In this document: positions 1 to 5,146 of the stretch, piece by piece
How the letters are laid out: the number at the start of each line of letters is the position of its first letter
Position numbering within the stretch: position 1 is the first letter of the stretch
NCBI GenBank assembly: GCA_004555425.1
Contig: SFID01000082.1
Span: 1-12,422, forward strand
Source of the DNA: Bacteroidales bacterium
Lineage (GTDB): Bacteria; Bacteroidota; Bacteroidia; Bacteroidales; Bacteroidaceae
DNA length: 12,422 nucleotides
Direction: 5' to 3'
Made by a program: the position numbers and the translations under genes
The notes under the pieces: model-generated
What the model was told of the DNA's origin: nothing
Seen by the model: the letters and a program-made list of their open reading frames with translations, nothing else
The model's database searches: none

Positions 1-2
1 AT

Positions 3-10
3 TATCTTTG
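3..10 (+). promoter_or_regulatory. Possible -7 box (TATCTTTG) just upstream of a terminator
   Basis: TATCTTTG fits the Bacteroidetes -7 consensus TAnnTTTG. The -33 region lies outside the window, so the promoter cannot be confirmed. A start about 7 bp downstream would place the whole terminator hairpin at 21-61 inside the first 45 nt of the transcript. It could also be chance sequence in the 3' end of an upstream gene. Confidence 0.2.
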
Positions 11-20
11 TACTAGCGAA

Positions 21-61
21 GAGGAAAGAGCCCTAAACACGGGGTTCTTTCCTCTTTTTTT
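21..61 (+). terminator. Rho-independent terminator
   Basis: GAGGAAAG (21-28) pairs with CTTTCCTC (47-54). The stem continues with A-T, a G-T wobble and CCC/GGG around a short loop, and is followed by seven T residues (55-61). It probably ends a plus-strand transcript that enters from the left of the window, or is the body of a very short RNA begun at the box at 3-10. Confidence 0.75.
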
Positions 62-67
62 GCCCCA

Positions 68-250
68 TTATAAAGGAAGAAATACATCGGAAGTTGGAAA
101 TTCTATATGCTTTTGCGGATTTTCTAGATGCTTTTGCGGAAATTTTCTTGGCTTTATCGGTGCGCGAATTGACGATATAGAGAATTTTTCGCGGCCGAAA
201 ATATAAAAGATATTAAATTTTTTCGCGCGTAAAAAGTTTGGATTTAACAT
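68..250 (-). CDS. Short ORF inside an interspersed repeat (60 aa), doubtful gene
   Basis: This 60-codon frame starts MLNPNFLRAKKFNIFYIFGR and is basic and aromatic-rich. It has no signal peptide or membrane segment and matches no family I recognise. A second, inverted copy of the frame lies at the right edge (from 12291) and is open for its 44 visible codons, with the same reading frame and five residue changes. Only one of the nucleotide differences between the copies is clearly synonymous, which argues against strong protein-level selection. No ribosome binding site is visible. A 688-bp transposable element sits five bases upstream of the ATG, and its target duplication includes the start codon, so any native promoter has been displaced. 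It may be a repeat-borne peptide or simply an open frame in a non-coding repeat. Confidence 0.22.
   Translation of the reverse strand: MLNPNFLRAKKFNIFYIFGREKFSISSIRAPIKPRKFPQKHLENPQKHIEFPTSDVFLPL
103..145. repeat. Two tandem copies of a 21-22 bp unit
   Basis: The unit CTATATGCTTTTGCGGA at 103 is repeated as CTAGATGCTTTTGCGGA at 124, with similar T/A-rich tails. The duplication keeps the short minus-strand ORF open: it gives the repeated peptide stretches FPQKHLEN and PQKHIEF. The right-hand repeat copy ends at the window edge after the first unit, so whether it is also duplicated cannot be seen. Confidence 0.7.
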
Positions 251-255
251 TTCAG
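119..255. repeat. Left copy of a 137-bp long inverted repeat
   Basis: Positions 119-255 match the reverse complement of 12286-12422 without gaps, with 8 mismatches in 137 bases by my alignment (about 94 percent identity). The repeat contains most of the short ORF and stops at CATTTCAG, immediately before a GTAACTACTCAGG transposon end. Beyond that motif the two flanks diverge. The left copy may extend further left with the match cut off by the right edge of the window. The two copies point towards each other and bracket all six recognised genes. Confidence 0.9.
248..255. repeat. Left target-site duplication CATTTCAG
   Basis: CATTTCAG directly abuts the left end of the 688-bp element and recurs exactly after its right end (944-951). 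Eight-base duplications are characteristic of IS66-family insertions. The first three bases are the complement of the start codon of the short minus-strand ORF. Confidence 0.85.
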
Positions 256-312
256 GTAACTACTCAGGTTGCTCCAGATAGCTAGTCAACGTGTGGCACT
301 GCGGTGTGCGTT

Positions 313-374
313 GTTTCTTTAAACACGAATCTTACTAATCTTACTAATCGCGCGGGGTAGGACCTCCAAGAGGG
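313..374. repeat. Internal repeat A, copy 1 (62 bp)
   Basis: The unit contains TTTAAACACGAATCTTACTA followed by a block with CGCGCGGGGTAGGACC, and recurs at 391-452 with one mismatch. Its reverse complement resembles repeat B (462-538, 768-844), sharing the core TTGGAGGT-ACCCCGC and AAGATTCGTGTT. The element therefore carries four related units in two orientations. Confidence 0.85.
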
Positions 375-390
375 AGGTAATTCGATTCGT

Positions 391-452
391 GTTTCTTTAA
401 ACACGAATCTTTCTAATCTTACTAATCGCGCGGGGTAGGACCTCCAAGAGGG
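391..452. repeat. Internal repeat A, copy 2 (62 bp)
   Basis: It is the second copy of the unit at 313-374, differing at one base. It lies 9 bp from the inverted repeat B at 462-538, so the two could form an imperfect hairpin of roughly 60 bp with a very short loop. Confidence 0.85.
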
Positions 453-461
453 CGTGTTAAA

Positions 462-538
462 GAAACACGAATCGAATTGTTTCCTTGTTGGAGGTTAACC
501 CCGCACAATTAGAAAGTTTCGTAAGATTCGTGTTAAAA
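462..538. repeat. Internal repeat B, copy 1 (77 bp)
   Basis: The unit starts GAAACACGAATCGAATTG and ends AAGATTCGTGTTAAAA. It recurs at 768-844 with two mismatches and is related in inverted orientation to repeat A. The spacer between the two B copies (539-767) includes an AGGAGTTAGGAGTTAG run at 558-573. Confidence 0.85.
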
Positions 539-767
539 AAACAGGTTGTTATATAGAAGGAGTTAGGAGTTAGTATCGGTTGGGGGAGCCCCCAATAGAA
601 ATCTAAATAACAGGGCGCGCAGGCATCGCGGTGTTTTTTTTAACACGAATATTTCGAATTTTGCGAATGCTGAAGAGTGTGTTTTCTTTTTTCCACCACG
701 AATTATACGAATCTTGGCCGCGTGGGCTGCTCTCACCTGCATTCGTGTGCTTCGGATAGATTCGTGT

Positions 768-844
768 GAAACACGAATCGAATTGTTTCCTTGTTGGAGG
801 TTAACCCCGCGCAATTAGAAAGATTCGTAAGATTCGTGTTAAAA
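768..844. repeat. Internal repeat B, copy 2 (77 bp)
   Basis: It is the second copy of the unit at 462-538, with two mismatches. Its 3' part overlaps the first unit of the 37-bp tandem repeat at 827-900. Confidence 0.85.
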
Positions 845-900
845 TAAATACCGCAAACCGAAGGTAAGATTCGTGTTAAAATAAATACCGCAAACCGAAG
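827..900. repeat. Perfect 37-bp tandem duplication
   Basis: Positions 827-863 and 864-900 are identical. Each begins GTAAGATTCGTGTTAAAATA and ends ACCGCAAACCGAAG. Perfect identity suggests a recent slippage or unequal exchange inside the mobile element, next to its right inverted terminus. Confidence 0.9.
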
Positions 901-943
901 GTCCACACGTTGTCTCGCACTCTAGAACAACCTGAGTAGTTAC

Positions 944-951
944 CATTTCAG
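944..951. repeat. Right target-site duplication CATTTCAG
   Basis: It is identical to 248-255 and directly follows the GTTAC terminus of the 688-bp element. One base later another IS66-like end begins (953), so two ends lie almost back to back. Confidence 0.85.
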
Positions 952-952
952 G

Positions 953-966
953 GTAACTACTCAGGT
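953..966. mobile_element. Solo IS66-like end GTAACTACTCAGGT
   Basis: GTAACTACTCAGGT at 953 points into the gene block and has no closing CCTGAGTAGTTAC partner until 12273-12285. Sequence after it (GG then ATTTTT) resembles the equivalent right-edge end read on the opposite strand (CG then TTTTTT). This suggests the residue of an element decayed or deleted on its inner side, or the outer end of a much larger unit reaching to 12285. Confidence 0.5.
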
Positions 967-1000
967 GGATTTTTAATTGCAAATTGCGCTGGAAAGAAAT

Positions 1001-1068
1001 GTACCGCACGTTGCAAGCAAGGTGCGGTACTTTCACGTTACTCTTTTGGCCTTGGGAACAAAGTTCCC
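1001..1068 (-). terminator. Two hairpins downstream of the GH95 gene, possible terminator
   Basis: GTACCGCAC (1001-1009) pairs perfectly with GTGCGGTAC (1022-1030), with further TTGC/GCAA pairing inside. On the minus strand it is followed by ATTTCTTTCC, a weak T-rich tail. Closer to the gene, GGGAAC (1054-1059) pairs with GTTCCC (1063-1068) around AAA. Neither has a classical run of T residues, so termination here is a guess, but this is the only structure in the 128 bp between the stop codon and the solo transposon end. Confidence 0.4.
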
Positions 1069-1093
1069 GTTGAAACCAGGTCGCGCCGCGCGT

Positions 1094-3583
1094 TTATTTC
1101 TTCTCCAGATTTCCCTTTGCGTTGAGCGTAATGACGTAAGCCTTGCCGCGCTCGGTGGGGAAGGTGAGCGTGTGGCTGCCATAGCGGAGTGTGCAAGGCT
1201 CGCCGCTGTCGCTGCTGACGATGGCGCGCTGCAGGCGTCCGCCTTGCCAATAGATATCAACGCCGAAATTGCCTCGGGCGCGCAGCCCCGTGATGCTGCC
1301 TTCCTGCCAGGCATCGGGGAGCGAGGGAAGGAGGTGGATGCAGCCCGCATGGCTTTGCAGGAGCATTTCGGTGACGCCTGCTGTTCCGCCAAAGTTGCCG
1401 TCAATCTGGAAAGGCGGGTGCACGTCCCAGAGGTTGTCGGCTGTGCCGTTCTTGAGCAGGTTGCCGTAGAGCGTATAGGAGTGGTTGCCATCGTGGAGGC
1501 GTGCCCACTGGTTGAGTTTCCAGCCCATGCTCCAGCCCGTGGCACCATCGCCGCGGTGCTCCAGGACTACGCGGGCGGCTTTCGCCAGTTCGGGGGTGGT
1601 CAAGGGCGAAACGGTGTGGCCCGGGTGGAGGCCGAAGAGGTGGTTGACGTGGCGGTGTTCGTCCTTCGGGTCGTCGATGTCGCGGCTCCATTCCATGAGT
1701 TGGCCATAGCGGCCCACCTTGTAGGGAGCCATTTGTGCGAGGATGGCTTCCCAGCGTGCAGCATCCGTTTCGTCAATGCGCAGCGTGCGTGCCGCTTGGA
1801 TGCAGCGCATCAGAATCTCGCGGGCCACGGCATGCGTGAATGTTGTTCCCTCGTCGATGGGACCATGCTCGGGCGAGGTGGAGGGCGCAGCCGTCAGTGT
1901 GCCGTCGGGTTTGCGCCAGAGGAAATCCTCGGTGAAGAGTGCGCACCCCTTCATGAGCGGATAGGCCGTAGTGCGCAGGAAGTCTGTGTCGCGGGTGTAG
2001 TCGTAGTAATCCCACAGGTGGGTGGCGAGCCACGAGGCGGCCATCGGGTTGTAGTTCCACGACATATCCATGCCCTCCAGCGGCGCGGTGAAACCGAAGA
2101 TATTGCCCGAGATGCCTGCGGCCCAGCCCCTTGCACCCCAGTATGCCTTGGCCGTGCGCTCGCCGGGCTTCTCCAGCGTGCGGATAAAGTCGGTCAGCGG
2201 CTCGGCACACTCGCTGAGGTTCGTCATCAGCGCAGGCCAGTAGTTCATTTGCAGGTTGATATTGTTGTGGTAGTCCACGCGCCAGGGTCCGTCGACGTTG
2301 TTGTGCCAGATACCTTGGAGGTTGGCGGGCATATTGCCTGGACGCGAAGAGGCGATGAGCAGGTAGCGGCCGAATTGGTAGTAGAGCGTTTCGAGGCCTT
2401 GGTCCTTGGCGCCCTTGCGATAGGCTTCCAGGCGTTTGTTGGTGGGCAGGGCGGAGGTCGACTTGTCCAGTTGGAACTTCACGCGGCCGAAAAGGGCGGT
2501 GTAGTCGCGCAGGTGGATTTGCAGGAGTTTGTTCCAGGAGGTTTTGCAGGCCTTGCGCATCCATCCCTCGGTCGTTGCCAGCGGATTGACGCCCACATAC
2601 GCCTTCGCATCGTTGAGATCGGGGTCGTAGTTGGGCTTGTAATCGGTGTCGGCTGTGAGGAGAATCACGACCTCATCAGCATTGCGCACCACGAGGGTGT
2701 CACCTTCGGCCGCAAGGGTGCCGCCTTTGGCTTGTGCCTGAAGGCGAACGACAAACTGCATTCCGTTGTTGTCGAGTCGTCCCTCGTAGAGCAGGTTGCC
2801 GTTGGCCGTTGCCGTGACCTTACCTTCAGCACAGGGATTTGGCGTATAGGCCAGGCGGAGTTGCTGCTTGCCCTTCTCTGAGGCCGAGAAGCGAATGGCC
2901 ATCACGTTGTGTGGGTAACTGATGAACGTCTCGCGGCGATAGTCCACGCCGTTTGCCGAGAAGGAGACTGTGGCAAAGGCCGAATCGATGGACAGGGCGC
3001 GGCGATAGTGGCGCGCATCCTTGTCGCTGAGCCCCGTTTCTATGCACAATTCGCCCAGAGTGGTGAAGGAGCCGAAGCGGAAGGAGCGTTCGCCCTTCGC
3101 TTCATAGGGCACAGTGCTGTTGAAGTTGCGCATCGTGAGTTCGGCAGCCTTATTGAGGTCGCCGTCGAGGAAGGCTTGGCGAATCTGGGGAAGCAGGTGG
3201 GCACTCTCTTTGTTCTGGTTCCAATAGTGTGCGGGGCCATCGGCTGTGCCGGGGCCGCCGCGCCAGAGGGTTTTCTCGTTGAGGGTATATCGTTCGGTGG
3301 CGATACTGCCCATCACGTTTGCACCCAGCGAGCCGTTGCCAAGGGGCAGTGAGCGCTGCTCCCATTCGCGGTCGCGGTTCCAGTTTTGCTCGCCCGCATT
3401 GACGGGTTTGTAGTCGGCGGGAGCGCCTTCTGGGATTTCCTGTGTCCAGATGGCGTGGCCGGCAAAGCTTGTCGGCTCGTCAAACCAAACGGTATGCTGG
3501 GCTTGGGCCACTACACTGGGATTTGTGGCGGCAAAGAAGGCAGCGATGGCTGCGAAGAAGAGGTGGGGAAGGTGGTGTTTCAT
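1094..3583 (-). CDS. GH95 family alpha-L-fucosidase (or alpha-L-galactosidase), periplasmic
   Basis: This 829-residue glycoside hydrolase of family 95 is expected to cleave terminal alpha-1,2-linked L-fucose, or in some family members L-galactose, by inversion. Residues 1-28 form a signal peptide with a likely signal peptidase I cut after VAQA; no lipobox or sorting tail is present, so a periplasmic location is likely. The order is an N-terminal beta-sandwich (about 34-300), an (alpha/alpha)6 barrel (about 390-735, with LIASSRPGNMPANLQGIW at 409-426) and a C-terminal beta domain. Catalytic features of the Bifidobacterium AfcA type are visible: the asparagine pair N441/N443 in HNNINLQMNYW, the acid E572 in TSPEHG, and the base D728 in QIDGNFGG. 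The length is usual for Bacteroidetes members. It is transcribed alone, downstream of the greA-HIT terminator; no clear promoter or Shine-Dalgarno is visible. Exact substrate is not settled by sequence. Confidence 0.93.
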   Translation of the reverse strand: MKHHLPHLFFAAIAAFFAATNPSVVAQAQHTVWFDEPTSFAGHAIWTQEIPEGAPADYKPVNAGEQNWNRDREWEQRSLPLGNGSLGANVMGSIATERYTLNEKTLWRGGPGTADGPAHYWNQNKESAHLLPQIRQAFLDGDLNKAAELTMRNFNSTVPYEAKGERSFRFGSFTTLGELCIETGLSDKDARHYRRALSIDSAFATVSFSANGVDYRRETFISYPHNVMAIRFSASEKGKQQLRLAYTPNPCAEGKVTATANGNLLYEGRLDNNGMQFVVRLQAQAKGGTLAAEGDTLVVRNADEVVILLTADTDYKPNYDPDLNDAKAYVGVNPLATTEGWMRKACKTSWNKLLQIHLRDYTALFGRVKFQLDKSTSALPTNKRLEAYRKGAKDQGLETLYYQFGRYLLIASSRPGNMPANLQGIWHNNVDGPWRVDYHNNINLQMNYWPALMTNLSECAEPLTDFIRTLEKPGERTAKAYWGARGWAAGISGNIFGFTAPLEGMDMSWNYNPMAASWLATHLWDYYDYTRDTDFLRTTAYPLMKGCALFTEDFLWRKPDGTLTAAPSTSPEHGPIDEGTTFTHAVAREILMRCIQAARTLRIDETDAARWEAILAQMAPYKVGRYGQLMEWSRDIDDPKDEHRHVNHLFGLHPGHTVSPLTTPELAKAARVVLEHRGDGATGWSMGWKLNQWARLHDGNHSYTLYGNLLKNGTADNLWDVHPPFQIDGNFGGTAGVTEMLLQSHAGCIHLLPSLPDAWQEGSITGLRARGNFGVDIYWQGGRLQRAIVSSDSGEPCTLRYGSHTLTFPTERGKAYVITLNAKGNLEKK

Positions 3584-3644
3584 AGCATGGGAAAGGTTAA
3601 CGCAAACCGCCGAGCGGCTATTAGGGGAAAAGGCCTATCATTGC

Positions 3645-3690
3645 AAAAACCGGGGAAGGGACTCAGCACGCGCTGGTCGCTTCTCCGGTT
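3645..3690 (-). terminator. Terminator of the greA-HIT operon
   Basis: On the minus strand AACCGG (3690-3685) pairs with CCGGTT (3653-3648). Interrupted inner pairing (GAA/TTC and GAC/GTC) lengthens the stem, and a T run (3649-3645) follows. It lies 18 bp after the HIT stop codon and 62 bp before the GH95 start, and separates the two transcription units. Confidence 0.6.
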
Positions 3691-3707
3691 TCGGCAATAG
3701 GTATTCG

Positions 3708-4097
3708 TTAGAAATTAGCAAGGATTTTTGCAGCGATAGCCTGCATCTCCTCAGCGGGTAATTGGAGTTTCTCTTTGCGGAAATCCATATCGCCTTCGCT
3801 CTGAAGGGGAATCAGGTGGATATGGGCGTGGTTGACCTCCAGGCCCAGCACTGCCATGCCTACTTTTCGGCAGGGGAAAGCCTGCTGTATGGCTTTGGCC
3901 ACTCGTTTGGCAAACACGGTCATGGCCGCAAGGGTTTCATCGTCGAGGTCAAACAGGTAGTCCACTTCCTGCTTGGGCACTACGAGTGTGTGGCCCTTGG
4001 CCACGGGATTGATGTCGAGGAAGGCGTAGAAGCGGTCGTCCTCGGCGCATTTGTAGGAGGGGATTTCTCCTGCAATGATACGACTGAAGATTGTCAT
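3708..4097 (-). CDS. HIT family nucleotide-binding hydrolase (Hint/PKCI-like)
   Basis: This is a 129-residue histidine-triad protein of the Hint branch, which typically hydrolyses nucleoside phosphoramidates or acyl-adenylates in the cytoplasm. The triad is clear: H90-A-H92-I-H94-L-I in NHAHIHLIPL. The N-terminal half shows the usual TIFSRIIAGEIPSYK opening, DINPVAKGHTLVVPK (residues 28-42) and a full-length fold. An in-frame upstream ATG at 4175 would add 26 residues overlapping the greA stop region; I reject it because MTIFSRII is the conserved family start. The gene follows greA by 70 bp on the same strand with no strong terminator between, and this pairing is common in Bacteroidetes. Physiological substrate unknown. 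Confidence 0.93.
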   Translation of the reverse strand: MTIFSRIIAGEIPSYKCAEDDRFYAFLDINPVAKGHTLVVPKQEVDYLFDLDDETLAAMTVFAKRVAKAIQQAFPCRKVGMAVLGLEVNHAHIHLIPLQSEGDMDFRKEKLQLPAEEMQAIAAKILANF

Positions 4098-4135
4098 GGG
4101 ATGGGTTGAGTTGTTACGCTTCGGGATGCGCATTG

Positions 4136-4169
4136 CTCCGCGTGCGGATTCGTCTCCGCCGTGCGGATT
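4136..4169. repeat. Tandem small hairpins between greA and the HIT gene
   Basis: CTCCGCGTGCGGATT (4136-4150) and CTCCGCCGTGCGGATT (4154-4169) are near-identical tandem units. Each is itself a TCCGC/GCGGA palindrome with a 2-3 base loop. They lie in the 70-bp intercistronic gap, the second touching the greA stop codon. No T tract follows, so they are more likely RNA processing or stability elements, or a short repeat, than a terminator. Confidence 0.5.
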
Positions 4170-4635
4170 AGTCAATGCTGATTTTCAGAATCTCGAGTTT
4201 GATGATGCCTTGCGGAATCTTGATTTCCACTACATCGCCCGCCTTCTTGCCGAGCAGGCCCTGTGCGATGGGCGTGGTCGAAGAGATTTTGCCTTCGCGC
4301 AGGTTGGCCTCGCTTTCGCTGACGATGGTGTACTTCATCACCATGTTATTGGCTAGATTTCTCATTTCCACGGTGGAGAGAATCTGCACGGTATCGTTGC
4401 TCAGGCGGGAGGTGTCAATGATTTTTGCTTCGGCAATGGCCTGTTTGAGTTGGTTGATTTTGGTTTCGAGCATTGCCTGTGCCTCTTTTGCAGCATCGTA
4501 TTCGCTGTTTTCGGAGAGGTCTCCTTTGTCGCGGGCTTCTGCAATCGCTGCAGAGGCTGCGGGACGCTCCACCGATTCCATGTGGCGGAGCTGGGCTACC
4601 ATCTTGTCGTAGCCCTCTTGAGTCATGTAAGCCAT
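4168..4635 (-). CDS. greA: Transcription elongation factor GreA
   Basis: GreA is a 155-residue cytoplasmic factor that enters the RNA polymerase secondary channel and stimulates cleavage of backtracked transcripts. The N-terminal coiled coil (about 1-75) carries the conserved tip GDLSENSEYDAAKEAQ. D39 and E42 are equivalent to the catalytic acidic pair of E. coli GreA (D41/E44). The C-terminal FKBP-like domain contains TPIAQGLLGKKAGDVVEIKI (121-140). The start MAYMTQEGYDKM fits Bacteroidetes orthologues; the second ATG at codon 4 is less likely. It is first in a two-gene operon with the HIT gene, with a predicted promoter about 290 bp upstream. The mRNA just before the start codon has pyrimidine-rich CTAACTCC-like repeats instead of a Shine-Dalgarno. 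Confidence 0.97.
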   Translation of the reverse strand: MAYMTQEGYDKMVAQLRHMESVERPAASAAIAEARDKGDLSENSEYDAAKEAQAMLETKINQLKQAIAEAKIIDTSRLSNDTVQILSTVEMRNLANNMVMKYTIVSESEANLREGKISSTTPIAQGLLGKKAGDVVEIKIPQGIIKLEILKISID

Positions 4636-4927
4636 ATAATAGTTAGAAGTTAGGAGTGAGGAGTTAGGAGTCCTTGGCCTGAGGGCTGCGCCTTGGGCCT
4701 TGGAAACACTAATCCAAATCTTGTTTAAAAATTCAAAGGACTTGGAAATGAGGAGCTGAGCGTACGCACCCCGATTCCATGTTTGGGATAGATTCTGTTT
4801 TTTAAGGTAACAAAAAAATACCGAAAGAATTTCCGCCCTCTTGCTTTGTATTCAGGCTGAAATCCTTTCCGTCAAAAAACCTTTGTCTTGCCGATAATAT
4901 CTATCGTATCGGCCTTATTTGCGTGGG
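4636..4927 (-). other. Long 5' leader of the greA-HIT transcript
   Basis: If the promoter at 4928-4960 is right, greA has a leader of about 285 nt. At the promoter-proximal end CCGATA (4891-4896) pairs with TATCGG (4907-4912) around ten bases. At the start-proximal end, 4641-4671 read on the mRNA strand consists of repeated CTAACTCC/CTCACTCC/CTAACTTC units ending 5 bases before the ATG. No known riboswitch or other coding region is recognised between them. Confidence 0.4.
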
Positions 4928-4960
4928 CAAAGGTAGTCCTTATTTTCCACCGCACCAAAT
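4928..4960 (-). promoter_or_regulatory. Promoter of greA-HIT (TTTG - 21 bp - TACCTTTG)
   Basis: On the minus strand TTTG (4960-4957) and TACCTTTG (4935-4928) are separated by 21 bp, a good match to the Bacteroidetes -33/-7 consensus. Transcription would start near 4921. It is divergent from the gpmI promoter about 120 bp away. Confidence 0.6.
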
Positions 4961-5082
4961 ATTTCCCCCAAAAAAGCGGATTTGCTGCGGCTTACTGACG
5001 TCTGTATTGCCATCCACACTCCGCTTTTTCCTCTTTCGGAGGGCCACAAGGGCGCTGGCAGCCCAAAAACCCTTGCACGAAT

Positions 5083-5113
5083 TTTGCTATCCTATGAATT
5101 TTCAATAATTTCG
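5083..5113 (+). promoter_or_regulatory. Candidate promoter of gpmI (TTTG - 19 bp - TAATTTCG)
   Basis: TTTG at 5083-5086 and TAATTTCG at 5106-5113 are 19 bp apart. The -7 box differs from TAnnTTTG at one position. A start near 5120 would give a leader of about 27 nt. Confidence 0.4.
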
Positions 5114-5146
5114 CAGCGTAATCAACCTGTAAACACCTAATATATT

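Larger units (their letters stand above)
256..943. mobile_element. Non-autonomous IS66-like element (MITE-like), 688 bp
   Basis: The element begins GTAACTACTCAGGTTG and ends with the exact reverse complement, CAACCTGAGTAGTTAC. The ends can be aligned without gaps for 55 bp (256-310 against 943-889) with 10 mismatches, and share a second perfect block, CAACGTGTGG. It is flanked by a perfect 8-bp direct repeat. The GTAA terminus and 8-bp duplication are those known for IS66-family elements; assignment to that family is inference. The interior has no transposase or other credible gene and is built almost wholly of direct and inverted repeats (313-374, 391-452, 462-538, 768-844, 827-900). It would have to be mobilised by a transposase elsewhere in the genome. 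The perfect duplication suggests a fairly recent insertion. Confidence 0.85.

Noticed and set aside
563..814. 83-codon minus-strand frame inside the mobile element
   Set aside because: It is a translation across internal repeat B and spacer, with no start signal, no domain and no similarity to transposases or IS66 accessory proteins.
313..900. CRISPR array
   Set aside because: The units are 37-77 bp with irregular or no spacing, occur in both orientations and lie inside transposon ends. There are no regular spacers and no cas genes.
977..2881. 634-codon plus-strand open frame antisense to the GH95 gene
   Set aside because: It overlaps a gene with clear catalytic motifs and a signal peptide. 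The translation is Val/Ala/Gly-rich with no recognisable domain, typical of the antisense of a GC-rich gene.
4098..4175. 26-residue N-terminal extension of the HIT protein from ATG 4175
   Set aside because: It would overlap the greA stop and the intercistronic hairpins; the conserved family start is MTIFSRII at 4097.
4923..5108. 61-codon plus-strand frame upstream of gpmI
   Set aside because: It lies over the divergent promoters of greA and gpmI, and has no family resemblance or start signal.
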